A stretch of DNA of 64,000 nucleotides from Anisakis pegreffii (Eukaryota; Nematoda; Chromadorea; Rhabditida; Anisakidae): positions 89,872 through 153,871 of the forward strand of contig JAPYMA010001124.1 in the NCBI GenBank assembly GCA_035041965.1, in the 5' to 3' direction. The number at the start of each line of letters is the position of its first letter. The stretch's first letter is position 1. Both the position numbers and the translations under genes were made by a program. Shown here in pieces: positions 24,426 to 38,676 of the stretch. The notes under the pieces were generated by a model. That model made no database searches, had not been told where the DNA came from, and saw nothing but the letters and a program-made list of their open reading frames with translations.

Positions 24426-24585
24426 ATGGTCAAGACAAGACGTTCCATGAGTGGCGCCATTCTCGTGTCGAGAATCAATAGTGTACAAGAGGATTGGGAA
24501 ACATTGCAAACTAATGCTCATAGACGTAAACAGGACAAAACGGCCTTCAGCACCACAAAGTTCGAAAAAAACTTCAGCAAAAAAG
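24426..24585 (+). CDS. Possible first coding exon
   Basis: An ATG after a purine-rich leader opens 53 codons (MVKTRRSMSG...), ending at AAAAAAG|GTAAAA in phase 1. Amino-acid composition is balanced, unlike surrounding chance frames. No downstream exon with the right phase was identified. It cannot join directly to LRCH exon 39204, which needs phase 0. Confidence 0.25.
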
Positions 24586-25836
24586 GTAAAAATTTTGATT
24601 TTTCGAATGACCAATTACAGATTTTTTTACAACGCGTGCATGTGATTTTCATTCGAAAATTCAATTTAAATCATCACCTCGATCATGATTAAGGTCGATT
24701 GCAGTGTACGATATGCAGTTTGAGTAGAGTTACCTGCCTTAAGTCAACATGAAAACTCATTAATATTTAAGCAAAAGTTGTTCTCGTTAGGTGTTAGACT
24801 GACTAAACTAAAAAAAAGAGAAATGCTTATCAAAAAAGTATGCACAAGTTTTCGAGGGCAGGCCGATTGAAATTAACTAACACAAGCATAACTCCCTCAG
24901 TGGAATGGCATATTTCAACGTTGGAAAGTATCTAAGAAGAATGTTCGAATGCTTCGCCACTTTTATTGAACCATTGTTATCGAGTGAACGACTTTCCAAA
25001 TCTATTTCATCTCACTAAGAAATTCATCAACACAATATCGGACGTTCTATGAACATTGTCTGGCTCTTCTGATTTGTCTGTTTTTCATTCAAAACACTGT
25101 GAATGAAGCAATACTCTGAAAGAAGCTTCATAGCTTGGCTATGTCAAATTGTATAGCGAATGTCATTTTTCTTTGAGAACAGTTCGGTGAATTTTGAATA
25201 AGTGGAATGATAAGCGGATAATGAAAATTTCATCTGCGCATCCCGAATGAAATGAATAAGAGGAAAATTCTCTGCTCTTCTCGCCACTTAGAAACAAAAT
25301 GAATTTCGTTCGATCAGATAGCTCTGTCCTTTTAGGCGAGAACTGTGCGTAAGCTCATAATCGTTCGACAAGCAGCCATCGTAAACATTCTAATTCTTAC
25401 GAAGACGCAGTTTAAAACCTCTTATGTACATATTCAACTATTTTGAGCAAGTTAAGATATATCTTCAGAACTGCGTCGAAAAAAACTGTCTGTCATTCAT
25501 TATGTTTTAGAGTGCCAGCTCCGCATCTTGTCCTGTCACATCTAAGGTTGCAGTCTTAGTTCACGAATTCAGTGTATTTCCGCATTCTCTTCTTGATTCT
25601 TCCAAACGTTCATCATCATTCAGTTGTGCACTTATGCATATTACCACAACTAAACAATAATGACACAAGTCAGGTTTCGTTCGTGTTCACAAACTATGTA
25701 TGCATGCAATTTTTAGATTTGATTGAATGTTGACTCAAACTTTTTTGTTTATGCATTCTGCATTCAATTTGAGTGCTATCGTCGAGTGCACTTTAAACTC
25801 AGTTGACATTGAATGGTTTAGTCGATAAACACGACC

Positions 25837-25912
25837 ACTGGGTTTGTCTTCTAGGAGGGCATGCTTATAGTGATACTGGGTTTGTCTCGTAGGAGGGCAT
25901 GCTTATAGTGAT
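25837..25912. repeat. Tandem duplication, two 38-bp units
   Basis: Two adjacent copies beginning ACTGGGTTTGTCT and ending GCTTATAGTGAT, identical except for a small cluster in the middle (TCT against CGT). Looks like a recent local duplication in non-coding DNA. Confidence 0.85.
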
Positions 25913-27462
25913 ACTCTGTACACTCTAGAATCTTCGCGTGAATTTTTTAAATACAGCATTTTTGACGTTGTGTTATCTCGGAGACAGCTTGTCTGTCGGA
26001 ATGAACAGTTCGCTTCTCATGCTGAAAAAAACATGCTCATTCTGTTTTGTTCGGTTGTGAACCTATTATGTAAAGCCGGTTATTATGCATCGCTGTAGGT
26101 GTAAAAGAAGCTTAGAATGAAAGAAATCATCAGATAACATGCACTTCAAAATTGTTTTTCACTACATGTTCTTCCAGTTTTCACTACATCGAAATCAATC
26201 ACTCCAATTCATTTCAGTGTAGTGGAGATGGCTTCTGAAGATGATTTGTTGTGAATGGGCATTATGATGAGTGTGTTCTCTGAAACAGTGATAATCGATG
26301 AATAGTCATTGTGCGAATGATAGAAATGGGGAGGGGATGCATTTATTTATTGGCTTCGTAATAATAAATTATGGTGGAGTTTGCTATCAACATTTGCATA
26401 CGTGCTTTGAGGAAGCAAAATTGGTTGAATAACAATAACGCTAATCCGATGATCCTTACGAGAACATTAATACGCAGTTGAATTGGCTATAAAAGCTATT
26501 ACCTCGAAATGCGTTCCATATCGAAGCCGAACGAACACATCTGACTGAATACGCTCTGTGTAAGGACACTTTTTATTAGGCCAGATGTCCGTCTTTGGCC
26601 TATTGCCGACACTCAATTTGATGTTATCCATCAATTTGATGTATCTATATTATTTGCACTAGTCGTGAACAATGATTAAGTATCAATCAGAATTATCGCG
26701 CTGCTTAATGTCACTTATTTTGATTGATCTTACGGCACAAACTTTTATATTTATTAAAAGTTTCGCTTATTCTTCTACACAGCTAGATTAAGAAAAATCC
26801 CTCAGTAACAACCAATCATACAAGTTCTTCATGTTTGCTGAATGAAGAATATCATTCATTCGAATGTGCTTATAAATAATCTAACTGCATCTTCCAAGGG
26901 AAGAAATTCGTTTTGCCGAATGCTCGCTATCAATGGTGCACAATTTTCACTTTCCACGTAAATCAGTTCCGAATTAGAAAGCTCAGCTGTACATCAAAAT
27001 TTCATACCAGGAAAGCCAATGCGTTGAATGAAAACGGATAGAATTTGATTATTCAGATAAACTCGTTATCAGTGTTGAGCAAAAACTTTGCGCATTTTAA
27101 AGTTGTTCGGTAAAGCGTTGTTATCGTCTGGCATTACTTTTCGCTTTTTTGGAATCTAGTTTAAGAGTGTGTAAACCGATTCAAAATATATTACCATATT
27201 TGGCTTATGAGACTCATCATTGGAGGTTTATTCAGTGTATTAACGATATAACAGAAATCTTCGCCTGATAGTGCTTTCCCAGTCGGAGTGTGTCTAATAT
27301 ATCGATCTTTATAGCTAAACATGATCTTGTTTAAAGTTTCATATATGAAACGAAGGATGATCAAAACGGATCATTCAGTGAGAAATGAATGATTTCAAAA
27401 TTCAAAAATTTCAAAATTACAAGACAAAATCCAGATGACGGTTAGAACTATTGGTAATAGAG

Positions 27463-27567
27463 TTATTCGATAATTCCAGCTGTTATCTTGGGAAACTCCA
27501 ATTCGGCATCATCTTCTCCGACAAGCGCTCCCTCCAACTGCTGTAAAGGTTTGGATATCTCCCACTG
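27463..27567 (-). CDS. Orphan terminal-exon-like frame
   Basis: On the minus strand an ATTGTAG acceptor opens 34 residues (WEISKPLQQLEG...FPKITAGIIE) before a TAA at 27465-27463. The acidic, helix-friendly composition differs from chance frames nearby. The next frame upstream with protein-like character is the minus-strand ATG frame at 28792-28601 (Ser/Thr/Asn-rich), whose internal donor AATGAG|GTTGAC would match in phase 0, but that link is speculative. No family recognised. Confidence 0.3.
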   Translation of the reverse strand, partial: QWEISKPLQQLEGALVGEDDAELEFPKITAGIIE

Positions 27568-30500
27568 CTACAATTTGAGTTCGTACCCACGAAATGCGTG
27601 TGAAAGAGATTAAAACTGATGTGGACATCGATGTAGAATAAATGTTACCAACAATTGACCATTTCGACAATACGCAACAATTACGAAACGCTATTAAATT
27701 TCGTGTTCACAGAGTCTTTTGTATTCAACAATTGTAATTTGGGCATTATTTGCAACCGCGTGAATGCGATTAAACTGTTTGTGTGTGTGTTTGTGTTGTA
27801 TGTGGAAGGAATTCGAATTACGATGGGACACAGGGTTTACATTTGTGATTAACGACAAATAGTAGTGGCACGTTGGGAATACCGAATGAGATCAACTCGT
27901 TTTGACCATTACTCTCACAAAATTACCATTACTCTTACTCTGAAAATCTTTTTCCGGCCATATCTCGCATACCCTTTGTCCACCGCAAAAAATTTTCGCA
28001 TATTCATAATCAGCTATATGAGCCCCAGAATGTGATATACATCTCATCTCGAAACGTTGGGGTAAGTTGGTGACCTTCCCTTGTCAGATTCATAGCATTA
28101 CCGCTAAAATTGTGATGCTTGTGGTTTACATGAGAGCACTGAATAAATTAAGAATGCATTGCCTCTTCGACAGTCAAAGATCCCTTGTTGAAATGAATTA
28201 TTGCCATAGGATAATTAATAAATTCTTTAACTCTAACACCTGACAACAATGAAGTGTTTTTTAACATCCTTGTTCGAGTAATTTCAATTCATTTTCAACA
28301 CATGTAATTCCGGTGTGCACTGAAAACAAATTAATTGCTGAATGTGCAGTTGTAACAAACTAGTGCCATGAGACTACACCATCAATTTTTGGAAACAGTA
28401 TCTGTAACGAATGATTTATACATGTTGTCGGATGCAACTGATCCTATTCACCAACTATTTCTATCCATAAAACAGCTATATTATTGTCCATGTATTGGTT
28501 ACTTCGACGGTTTATTCGAATAGCATTTCACTTATGACTTCCTTAATGGAGGCCATCATCTGAAAGTAACAAAGCTGTATAGATCACAGGTCGAAATGCA
28601 TTAAGAATATTCAATAGTGTCATAGCCTGAGTCAACCTCATTTCCGATTGTAACTACACTATAAGATGACTGCAACGTGATTGAGTTGATTGCTTTGCTT
28701 GAGAGACTTGTGACTAATGTGTGAACATTTCGAGTCGTATTTGAGGGATTGAAACTATGAGGGGAAATCGAATTGAAACGAGGAATGGACATCAGCCATC
28801 TCGTTTCATTTCAAGTTTTTTTTTTCGGTAGATGTGGTGTCTAGTCGTTTCATCGAAGATTATCTGCTTCCATAACTGTGTCAAAACAATTACTATTGCG
28901 ACGACTTTTTTTATAACTTAATTTGTTTGCCTTACCGCCAGCTTTTCACCGTTCCATATTATTTCCAAAAGAACAAAAGCTTTCCTTCGGTAGCGTTTAT
29001 CCGCCAACAGCAAACACTTGAGTCGTATTCAAGAGAAATGTATGCAAAGCACTGAGGATGGGAGCAAAGATACCTTTGTTAGTTGAGTGATATACGGAAG
29101 AGGTGTTGAGGCAGGTTGTTATCCGTTCGTCGTGTTAATTGGCGATGGATTGATGAGTGAGGGATGGAGCGAACGAGCGATACATCATTTACGGATGAGA
29201 TAAAAAGATTTGAGTGGATAGGATGGAGTGCTGAGAATGAGGGGAATATAACGGCGTACAGGAGGACTTTTGTGGTGTTTTAATAGAAGAACAGGATGCG
29301 TTGAATTGAGAGAGACAATGGCGAAGAAATAGGATTGAGATGGTTGGTTTGTCAGAGAGAGAGTGGTGGATGGATGGTAATCGGTCCGACCTCAGCTCAG
29401 CAGTCGAATGAAGTGGTGGATGTCCCGTCCCTTCTTAACTCTCATCTTATGCGTTCCTAGTGCTTCATCAGCTCTAATCATCGTCCATTCCTCACTCCTT
29501 TAAACCCTCATAACAGCTAAACCAGTGGCTGAATGTCCTTGCCATAGTCCTCCTGCTTTCGTTAATTTCACATTTCTATTGTGACACTTATCCAGTTTAT
29601 TTATGTAGTTAAGATTCAATTGTTAACATCCAGCAAATGATATAAACAAACAATCGTCAAAGGACATAATCGCTTTACGTTAGCTGCTCACTCTTCGAAT
29701 CATCTTCGTTCATTCAAAATATCTACATTTCGTCTTCCTCATTCGTATCGTTCATGTTAGCGGAATCTTATTTTAATCGCTTCAAAAAATCAGTCATCGT
29801 ATCAACTGATAAACAATATGTACTCACCTAATGAGTGATAGTAGAAATCGAATCGGTACAAATATTGCTTCTCAAAATGTAATCAATTTTGTTGTAAGAA
29901 TGAAATGAGAAGGGATATGTTTAGCTAAAAATGTTACTGATACATTTTAGTGTAATGTTATTTTTCATTGACTCGCATCTCGTTGCATTGTCTTCCATTC
30001 CTAATATATGTCAGTGTTCACAGTTTCTCCTCACTTATCGTCATTGTCAGTGTGGTTTCAACCATAAATTTCACATAATAAAATCACGTTTCGATTTCGT
30101 TCATTTTGAACCCATTGAACAGTTCAGACAATCTATTATTTTGAATGCGATTCGCATTTACAATTGTGTGAAACGAACTCTTGTCGTGGAATATTTTTTC
30201 ATGTCCATCATAATATCTCATAACTTTGTCAATTTAGAATATCTTCAAGGACAGAGTAAGTGAATGCTTCTAAGTGAAAACGGATATCTGTGACTGAATT
30301 AATTATACAGTGTGATTTAAAACCGTTTCTGAGCGATTCCATCGGTCGTCATTCACTTCTGTCGTGTGTTCATGTCGAACTCTATCAGTCCCCTCAATCC
30401 ACGGCTATTATAAAACATACTGAATGTGTTGTCACTCACAACTTTTCAGCAGCTAGCGAATTATCTGATACGATCTATGCTATTCAGCATTTTTGCATCT

Positions 30501-31119
30501 AATTTCGTTTATCTTGCGTATGCTCTGAATTATAAACGCATACACACATATAACATACATTTAATTGGCATTATAGCATTACTAATAATGAGCTTGCATT
30601 ACCAGTTTTCATTCATTTACTTACTCTTATCGTAAAATTAATTAGTTGCTTTCAATTTTCGCCTCATATTGCTGCTGCTGTTCAAGTATTCGCATAACAT
30701 GCACTATATCACTAATCCATCCGGTTGTGGCATGATCGAATTTTCTGATTGTTACATTCAGCCGCTGCGTATCATTTCAGCGAAAATTTTCGGTTTCATT
30801 AATTTTGAGATAAACGCAAATTGAGTTACTTTTAACTTATTGATCAGTTATTTGAGTCGATATGCAATAATTATGAACGCGAGTGATGTGCTGTAACATG
30901 GAGTGAATGAAACAAGATTAGCAATTGAGTGTTGAGATATGTCCGGGTTGTTTGCCATCGTAACTGATGTTGTTGATTGTCGTTATTTAGGCATAGTTGA
31001 AGACGAAGAGCACGTGTAAAATTTGATCGCAAATAAACAGCGTTATTATGAGCGCATATAAAAATTTGATTTGATTGTATTAAATTATCGTCTACACGGT
31101 TTCCATCAAACAACTTACA

Positions 31120-31310
31120 TTATTTGCAAGGCGCGCTCTCAGTCGACCTTGAGCTCAGCACATTCAAAACTGCGAGTGAATTGCGCTCAACAATAGTCAT
31201 GCAATTAAAGAACTCTTCGTGTGCTGCCACCTCGCTTCCAATTATCGTTTTGAATATGCTCTCCATTCCACTGATGAAATTCAACTGTTTGGGAACAACC
31301 TCTTAAGGTT
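31120..31310. other. GC-richer block, open in both directions
   Basis: The minus strand is open for about 55 codons with protein-like composition (ESIFKTIIGSEVAAHEEFF near its start) and is followed by a strong GTAAGT that does not match its frame. The plus strand is also open for about 60 codons. It could be one exon of an unseen gene or chance. Strand undecided. Confidence 0.2.
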
Positions 31311-33535
31311 GTTTTTGAAACGCTCCAAATACTTTGTCGTTTTCAATCAATTGCACTTCTTATGATTTATCTCTTCATGCAACGAAATATTGAGGATTCG
31401 TTGTATATCTGAACAAAATTCTCTCTGCAGCAACATCAATCAAATTGTGAACTGCAAACGCAATCGTTTGAATTGTCATCCAAACAAACCACATGATTTG
31501 CATAATTTTTTGATTCAGTTTCGATATTAATGGCGATTGTTGATGACTAACGCTTTTATCGAAAATACATGATTCGAATTCGATAAAGCAATTTCTGTAC
31601 CTACTCATTTTAGTTCTGTTATGAACTGACTGGCTATCTGTTTATCTTAATGGTACATTTGCGGCTATCTGATTTCATATCGGTGGCTCCCCACGACCCG
31701 TCTTCATAAATTCATCATATGCACACAATAGCAATTTGTAATGCTCTCATTTGCTGCATATCCGCTTCGCTCACTTTCATTCCGTATCACTTTCGAATGA
31801 ATGCGTTTAGAGATCGGCTGATCGTTTGCCTAGGCCGTTCACAGAGCTCAAAATTAAAAAAAAAAGAACGATTCAAATGAGGCGTTAATGTGTGCCTATT
31901 CCATTTGCTCGAAATAGAATTACATGAAATTGTTCGCCGCCTTTCTTTTACGTGCGTTTTATGTTTCATTCGTCTTTAAAACGTTCATTATTTTACGCGC
32001 GTTTTTTTCGTCGATTTTCGCTGCAAACTTATTCATTCGATAATTTATTGTTGAGTGCCGAAAAGTTTGTAAAATTTCTCTTTTTCGATTTACGCGTTTA
32101 ACATTTTGCTCGTTTGGTCGTAAATGTGAATGCAGGTGTGTTTATTTTTGAGCAGACGTATTCGTTGTTGTAATGTTTGTTCAGCAGACGCATTCATTGT
32201 AAGGTTTCTTTTGCTATTGAAGAATTCCCCCGAAGTAAAAGCAAAGAAATCGTTGTGAAGGTAGTATGAATCGATATCGTTCTGATATGCGATCAGTTCA
32301 GTCGCATTCCTTTTTTGCTTGTTTTTTTCATTGACGGATGAAAATCAAATGGAATGTACGGATGTTGCATTCGCCGTTTACCTGTTATCGCTTTTGACTC
32401 TTTTTTTTTTCAACGTGAACGAATCGTGTTAATACGTCCAATGGTGGGTATTTTTGGGTGTACCGTGCGCTTTTTCATTTACTAGCGAGCGCTTTTTTTG
32501 GCATGATAAATTGCTCAACGATCACGAACGGTTTTAATTCGATGTTCATTTCTTGTTCGTCAGTTCCAATTAAAAGCTCCGAATATGGTACGATCGCTTT
32601 TCGTTGGTGTTTTTGAATCGTTAATAGGCACGTAAAATGAACGTGGTACAATCAATGGTTTATAAGTGTGTGCATATCTATGAATAATGCATATTTATGC
32701 TCATATATGTACACATTATGATGATAAAATGATATTAATGGGCACATGTGTAAGCACATGTTTGACTCTTTTTTTTTGTTCAAACTTAAAGGCCAAATCA
32801 GCGTATCGCAGTCATTCATAGTGTACGTTGATGTTGCGGAACACAAATTTTCCTACTTGACTTTTTTCTGTCATTCATTTTCAAAAAATTGACATTCTCA
32901 CGTTGAACATTTCCTTCCCATTCTCGAATTCTTTTTCTCTATTGAGATGAATGCTATTTACGTAGCGTTTTTGATGCGTAGCATTTCGATTGTGCAATTA
33001 TTCACCGAATAATTGCACTTCAACGATATCCAATTTATGATTTAGCTGAAAAGAAAACTCATTTGAAAGAAAAAGCAAAAGTGTCGAATCTATGTTGTGT
33101 GATAGTAACACTAGCTGCGTTATAATCGAATCACACAATAGCAGGAGTGGAGTGCATTCGAGGATTTGATTCTTATGTTTTAGTTTGCTGCGTTTTTGAT
33201 CTCTAAACCCAAACATACTCAAACTGTGGTATTGTAAATGTGTAGTGCATAAAATAATCGATGAACAATAAGCCGCATTAACGCTAACAACACGTTCGTA
33301 TTGAGTTCCATGTTAGATAATCCAGTTTTTTTGCCATCATGCGTAATCCTGTCGTAAAAAGGCTCAATTACATGTAATGTTGATGTGAAAATGAAGATGA
33401 GGTTCCAATGTATTTACTTGTGTGTGTTGCGTTTTTATCTACACGATAATCGTAATTGAATGTCGTCGTCGGCGTTTTAATGCTTATTTTTGAGCATTTA
33501 TCAGTCAGCATTCAGAGTTCCTCTCGTCATGCTCT

Positions 33536-33556
33536 CAGCAGCAGCAGCAGCAGCAG
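33536..33556. repeat. (CAG)7 trinucleotide repeat
   Basis: Seven perfect CAG units in non-coding sequence. The frames across it are short. Confidence 0.85.
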
Positions 33557-36500
33557 CTACCTATCTATGTGCTTTACAACCTGTCCATAGATGCTGTTTA
33601 TACGCCTCGATTGATTCGTTGAGATAGCACCATATTGACGACGTTTTATCTGTTTCTTCCCTCTTCTTTAGATACTCAGTTTTTGAATCATCAATAAACA
33701 AAATTCAAATATACTATCGCTAAATCGTTATTTTTCCAGTCATTATTATTCATCCCATTCGAAGCATAAAATCATTTCATAAGAGAAACGCAAAAACGGA
33801 TCTATTTCATTCAGAAAGCGCAATGACGAATGCGATCAACTCACCCATGCGATGGATAACATTCTATCAGCATCACATGCGCTCGCAAGATGCATCCATT
33901 CAATTTGTGAGACTAACTTCATGCTCTCTTCTTTTCAAATTCCTCTCTTATTTCACTACTTGGCCACCCCAGTGTCATAGAATTACATATGTATGTAAAA
34001 ATCGATCGCCAATGATTTTTGGATCATTTTTGTGTTAATGATATCTTGAACCTCAGCGAGCAGCAATCCTTCTTCTTTTATCGTATCTTAACGTAAATCC
34101 ACTCGCATACCTCACACGGTCGCATACGAAAAAGGGATTTCATGGATGAGAAATTAAATTCGAAGCGAATTTGCATGATTTATACTACTGCTGACTGCAT
34201 AGTACGATAGAGAAGGCCTAATGAACATGTTTATTGAATAAACAGATATGTGAGCACAACGAGTAGTTTTGTGCAGAAATGTTGTGCAATGATATGTTGA
34301 CAAATTATTCGTTGCACCGATTTATTCATTGTGCATCGTATCAACGTTCTGTATTCCAACAAGACGAATGGATGCCATTTTGTGTAGCTGCTTTTACGAG
34401 CTCTTTTAAATGATTCACATTGTTCCGATTAACGTATGCTCGTAGTTTGGCTGCAAGTGCATATGACACATTTGACTGACTGATCGATACTCTGAAGGGG
34501 GATAAGGTTGAGTTGGATGTATTCGTTTACTTATTTGTTTGTTTTTTGTGATGATGGAGTTCGTTAGAAGCAAAATTGCTCTAGGAATGTGAAACGAGTT
34601 TAGGTAGATTAGAATGATTCACTGACACGAATGTTGATGAACACGATGACCGATTGTGAATTTATGATGAATTTTACGAAGCAATTACCGATGGATTTGG
34701 TCAATAAATCGGCAAAAAAGATTCATTCACGTGTTTTGAAATTACTTTTAGTGTATTCATAGAAGAACATTTGCATTTCTGTTCGTCATGCGAGTGGTTT
34801 GCTGCAAAGTTTTTTTCGCTGTAAGTTATAGGCATATCTAGTGCAAATCCACTTCAGAGCTCACACTGATCTAGGGCTTCTAAGTGAATTCATCTACAAA
34901 AGGAGCATGATATTGAAAGACGAAGCTATAATTATGTTCAATGTTGTGTCTTCATGCAACGTAATTAGTAAGCTTCTGAGTGTCTACAATGATGGAGCCT
35001 GAACAATAAATAAGCTATTTGAATGTGGGCAATTCACTCGAGTGAATCAACACGGAGAAATTGCTGACGAAAGGGATGTTCCTACAATCAGTTGCGGATG
35101 AGCGTGTTTTGAAATCACATAGTAAGTTTGAAGTGAAAATATGTTACAAGTTGTCACTTTGAATTTGCATCAAAAATAGATGTAATTACTTAACGAGCGC
35201 ATATAACATACAATAATGATAATATGCATAACTGAACGGAGATTTTAGTACACTCAAAAATAATGAAATTGCACTTTTATAATTGCCGAGTTTGCAGTGT
35301 TTCATTCTATTGAATCACTCACTTCAACTTGTCGAGGGTGGCATTATAATGACTGCAAGTGAGTGACAAGAAGAATGCGAGTTTGGCACTCAACTCAGTC
35401 GAAATCAACCGCATTTCTAGAATTCATTTCCAGTTTTTTTTGTGTTCATTTCGATCCTCCTCAGCAAAAACATATCTTGTTTGTCGATGAGCATTCACTT
35501 CAACTGCATCGTCGTCATTTCGTCTGCATCGTATGTAATTCCTTGCCATCGGAATCGAAGCGTCATTGAGGCGAGTATCTTTCGAATGAATATAACTAGC
35601 AGGAAAATTCATATTCGTGCACAATGAAATATGATCTGAATTTTTGAATGAGATCCGTTCAAGCAGCTGACGTGCAGTATCCGTGCATTAAAACGTTTAT
35701 TCGCACGGACAAACTCACTCATAAGAGGATGAATACAACGGCTATGTCCTTCAATAAACACGATAGGACACAGTTGTTACCATGGGCGTTTCAGAGGATA
35801 CTCAATGTTGGGATGCATTTCAACCAAAAAAAAAATCGCTGCAGGGCTATTCAAATGCGTATTGTGAAGCACATAGTAAATGTTTTGCACAGAGCGTTCC
35901 GTTTCACAGCTCATTTTATGAAGTGAGAACAAAATCCGTTCTCTCATATCTTGTTTTTGCCGATCAAAAATTTCAAACAGAAAAATTTCTTGTGAAAATT
36001 TAATCAAGTTCAGATCGAAATTTTCATCCAGTTTTATGTGATCCATACAAGTTTATCGTTCGGTTTAGTAATCGTCGACTTAACATTTAATACGAATATG
36101 GTCAATTATGGCGTAAGCTTTTTTCAGAAAGAGTAAATGGAAACGTATTTTTCTCGTTACCATTTAAAGCATCTATCAAAATTTTGATAATGGACGTTCC
36201 ATTTTTTTAAACTCAAAATTATTCCCCTATCTGCGCAGCTCCATTAAAGCTGTTATTCTGACGTTTTTATGCGATGTTTTTTTCTCGGCAAAGCACTTCT
36301 CCAGGCCAATTATTAAGGCAATAAACGCACTTTGTTCTTGTTGATAGTATATTCGATATTTCACGAGGACAGCAGTTAATTATCGGTTTTTGCATGAGAT
36401 GGCGACATCCATCAATCAACCTTATGGAAAAGTGAATTGCACAAAAACGATCTTGCATTGACAGTTTTTAATGAGGCCAATAAGTAGTACGACTGATGAA

Positions 36501-38532
36501 AGCAAACACTCCACTTTACATGAGTTGATTACGCAAACGAGCAGGAAGATGTTTTTTTGGACCGCCGCAGTTGTTTGCAGTCGAATGCTTATCCAAAGAA
36601 GTGCTTCCTTAAGTCGAACGAACACTTGTTTGTTTCTTTCCAGTCTATGTGAGAATTCATCTGTTCATGTTGAACACATAAAATTTACTTGTTTAATATA
36701 AATAATCTCAAGGCCATTTCATGTTTATATCTTTTCGCATATGATTGCGTTGATGTTTCTGTCGCGTAAACAACAACAAAACAAAACAAATGCTTTGCGA
36801 CTTTTATTACAGTTTGTATTGTTGATACAGCAACATCCACAAATATCTCCAATGACTATCGTATAGTCTTCATCGAAAGTGGTGTTGTAAATGATATGAA
36901 TTGATAACAATTTATATTCAGTCTCATCACTTCTTCACTTACAGTGGCTAAATGACTGAATGAATGAATGAATACTATTTGTTAATCGCAAACAAAGCCA
37001 ACCGTGTTATCTATAAGCACGTGCAAGCCGTAAAAGTGGTGCGGTGCGATTCGTGTTCTCGATTTTACCACCTTATGTGATCATGAAAATAGCTTTCTGC
37101 TACTCATTGTGCGTCGTACTTTTAAAAGCAAAATTTTGTTAGAATTCTCAAAAGTAGTCAACTAGTTGGGTTCATCGACTGTACGCGGTTGTACACATAA
37201 ATTTTGTAAATGTGCTTTATAACTAGCCATGCATGATTGTTAAATACAGAGAGTTTGCATGCGATTCAATTTGACAGCGATTGCAGTTGTACAGTATTGA
37301 CGAGTTGTTATTAGTAGTGGTCGTTATTATGCAATGTGTGCGTTTACATCCGACTCGAATCATGTTGTGGAACAATTGAGCAGTGAATGAATACTGTGTG
37401 TATCGCAACTGCTGCATCATGCGTTGGCATATTCTCATTTCTGGATCTAGCCGATAGATATCTTGAATGAAGTAAGTCTAGTTGGATAATATTCGTTTGA
37501 GAAGAATGTTCATTTCTGTTGGTCATTCATTCATCCGATCTACTCAATTGTTTTCATTTCTATGAAATTCGACTGAAGTACAAATGAATTTGTTGAGAGT
37601 GTTTATGGTCGCATCTAAAAGTTCACTTAAGCCATTTATGTTCATCGTTGCGTGAAGCTTTTAAGAATTCGATGGAAACTCAATCCTAATCGAAATGTAC
37701 TATTTGAAATGTGTAGCCGAACGAACAAAGCGCTGGTTGGCTAGCATGAGATGCGCATCTCATTGAAGCGAATTTTATGTTGATATTGAATACAACGCAC
37801 TTTTCGAAGGAAACTGCGAAAGGGCTGAAGATGAACACTCAAATAATAGCATATAAAAGAAGGATTGAGTCTCCGTTATTAGATGTATATTATGAATATG
37901 ACACTTACATAATGACAGTGTTTGTGTGTTGATTATCAGTAAATAGGTTGATGTGAATAAATAATAGATGATATTCGAATGATGCACAACATTGGCACTT
38001 TTGTATAAACATTACGAATGTTGTTAACTCTTCATATGCACCACCGACTGAGTGAGTTTCCTGTGTGATGATAAGGTTACACATAAAATTGTCTTTATCA
38101 ATTTTATCGTTTCTCAAGAATGTATCCCCTCATCGGTGGCACTGCATATTCGCGTTCATAGTGTTTCTTCAATCGAGTGATAATCACACGATTCTGAATC
38201 ATTGCCCTGTCTGCTGGTGTGCATTTAACGCCGATGTGTTGGAATTCTTATTGAAATTGCACGAAGTAATAAAAGATGTGATTATTGCTTTGTTGAGTTT
38301 CAAACCTTTAAAATTGAAAACAAAGCAAAACCCATGTGGTCACAATTTACTGCGAGTGTTTTGTTATCGTTCATTGTTCATCGCTATTGAAATATTTCAT
38401 CACATCGGATTTCGACACAAAGTTCAAGCCAAGTGTGTTGTGGTATTATGGGATTAGTGACATTCCAAGCGAATAACAACATGTCAATATTGTCTTCTCG
38501 CTAATCTTTTCCATGCATCATCGCAACTCTAG

Positions 38533-38676
38533 CAGATAATCGAATTTCACGCTGAACTGGTCTCGTTAATGGACGACGACGACGGTCTTTCCGAACTTTT
38601 GATTCCACCAATAATTATGCTGCTGCATACAACCAATACTTTGCTGTGTTCTCTTGATAGTTTCTGCAGTCGTTGA
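38533..38676 (+). CDS. Orphan exon-like frame
   Basis: CTCTAG opens 47 residues (QIIEFHAELVSLMDDDDG...) before TGA. The hydrophobic-acidic pattern looks protein-like. No phase-compatible donor into LRCH exon 39204 was found, so its membership is unknown. Confidence 0.2.
   Translation, partial: QIIEFHAELVSLMDDDDGLSELLIPPIIMLLHTTNTLLCSLDSFCSR

Noticed and set aside
24451..24585. Alternative frame ending in phase 0 that could have been LRCH exon 1
   Set aside because: It has no ATG (the frame begins GTG directly after a stop), so it cannot supply the LRCH start codon.
29407..29502. Short ATG frame with a signal-peptide-like start (MKWWMSRPFLTLILC)
   Set aside because: It ends after about 31 codons with no donor or downstream exon; one hydrophobic run is not enough evidence.
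36955..36975. GAATGAATGAATGAAT tract as a CRISPR- or satellite-like array
   Set aside because: Only a few 4-bp units; a simple microsatellite with no spacers.
38065..38457. 130-codon plus-strand open frame
   Set aside because: Cys/Phe/Leu/His-rich composition typical of chance frames in AT-rich DNA, no splice-consistent neighbours and no motif.
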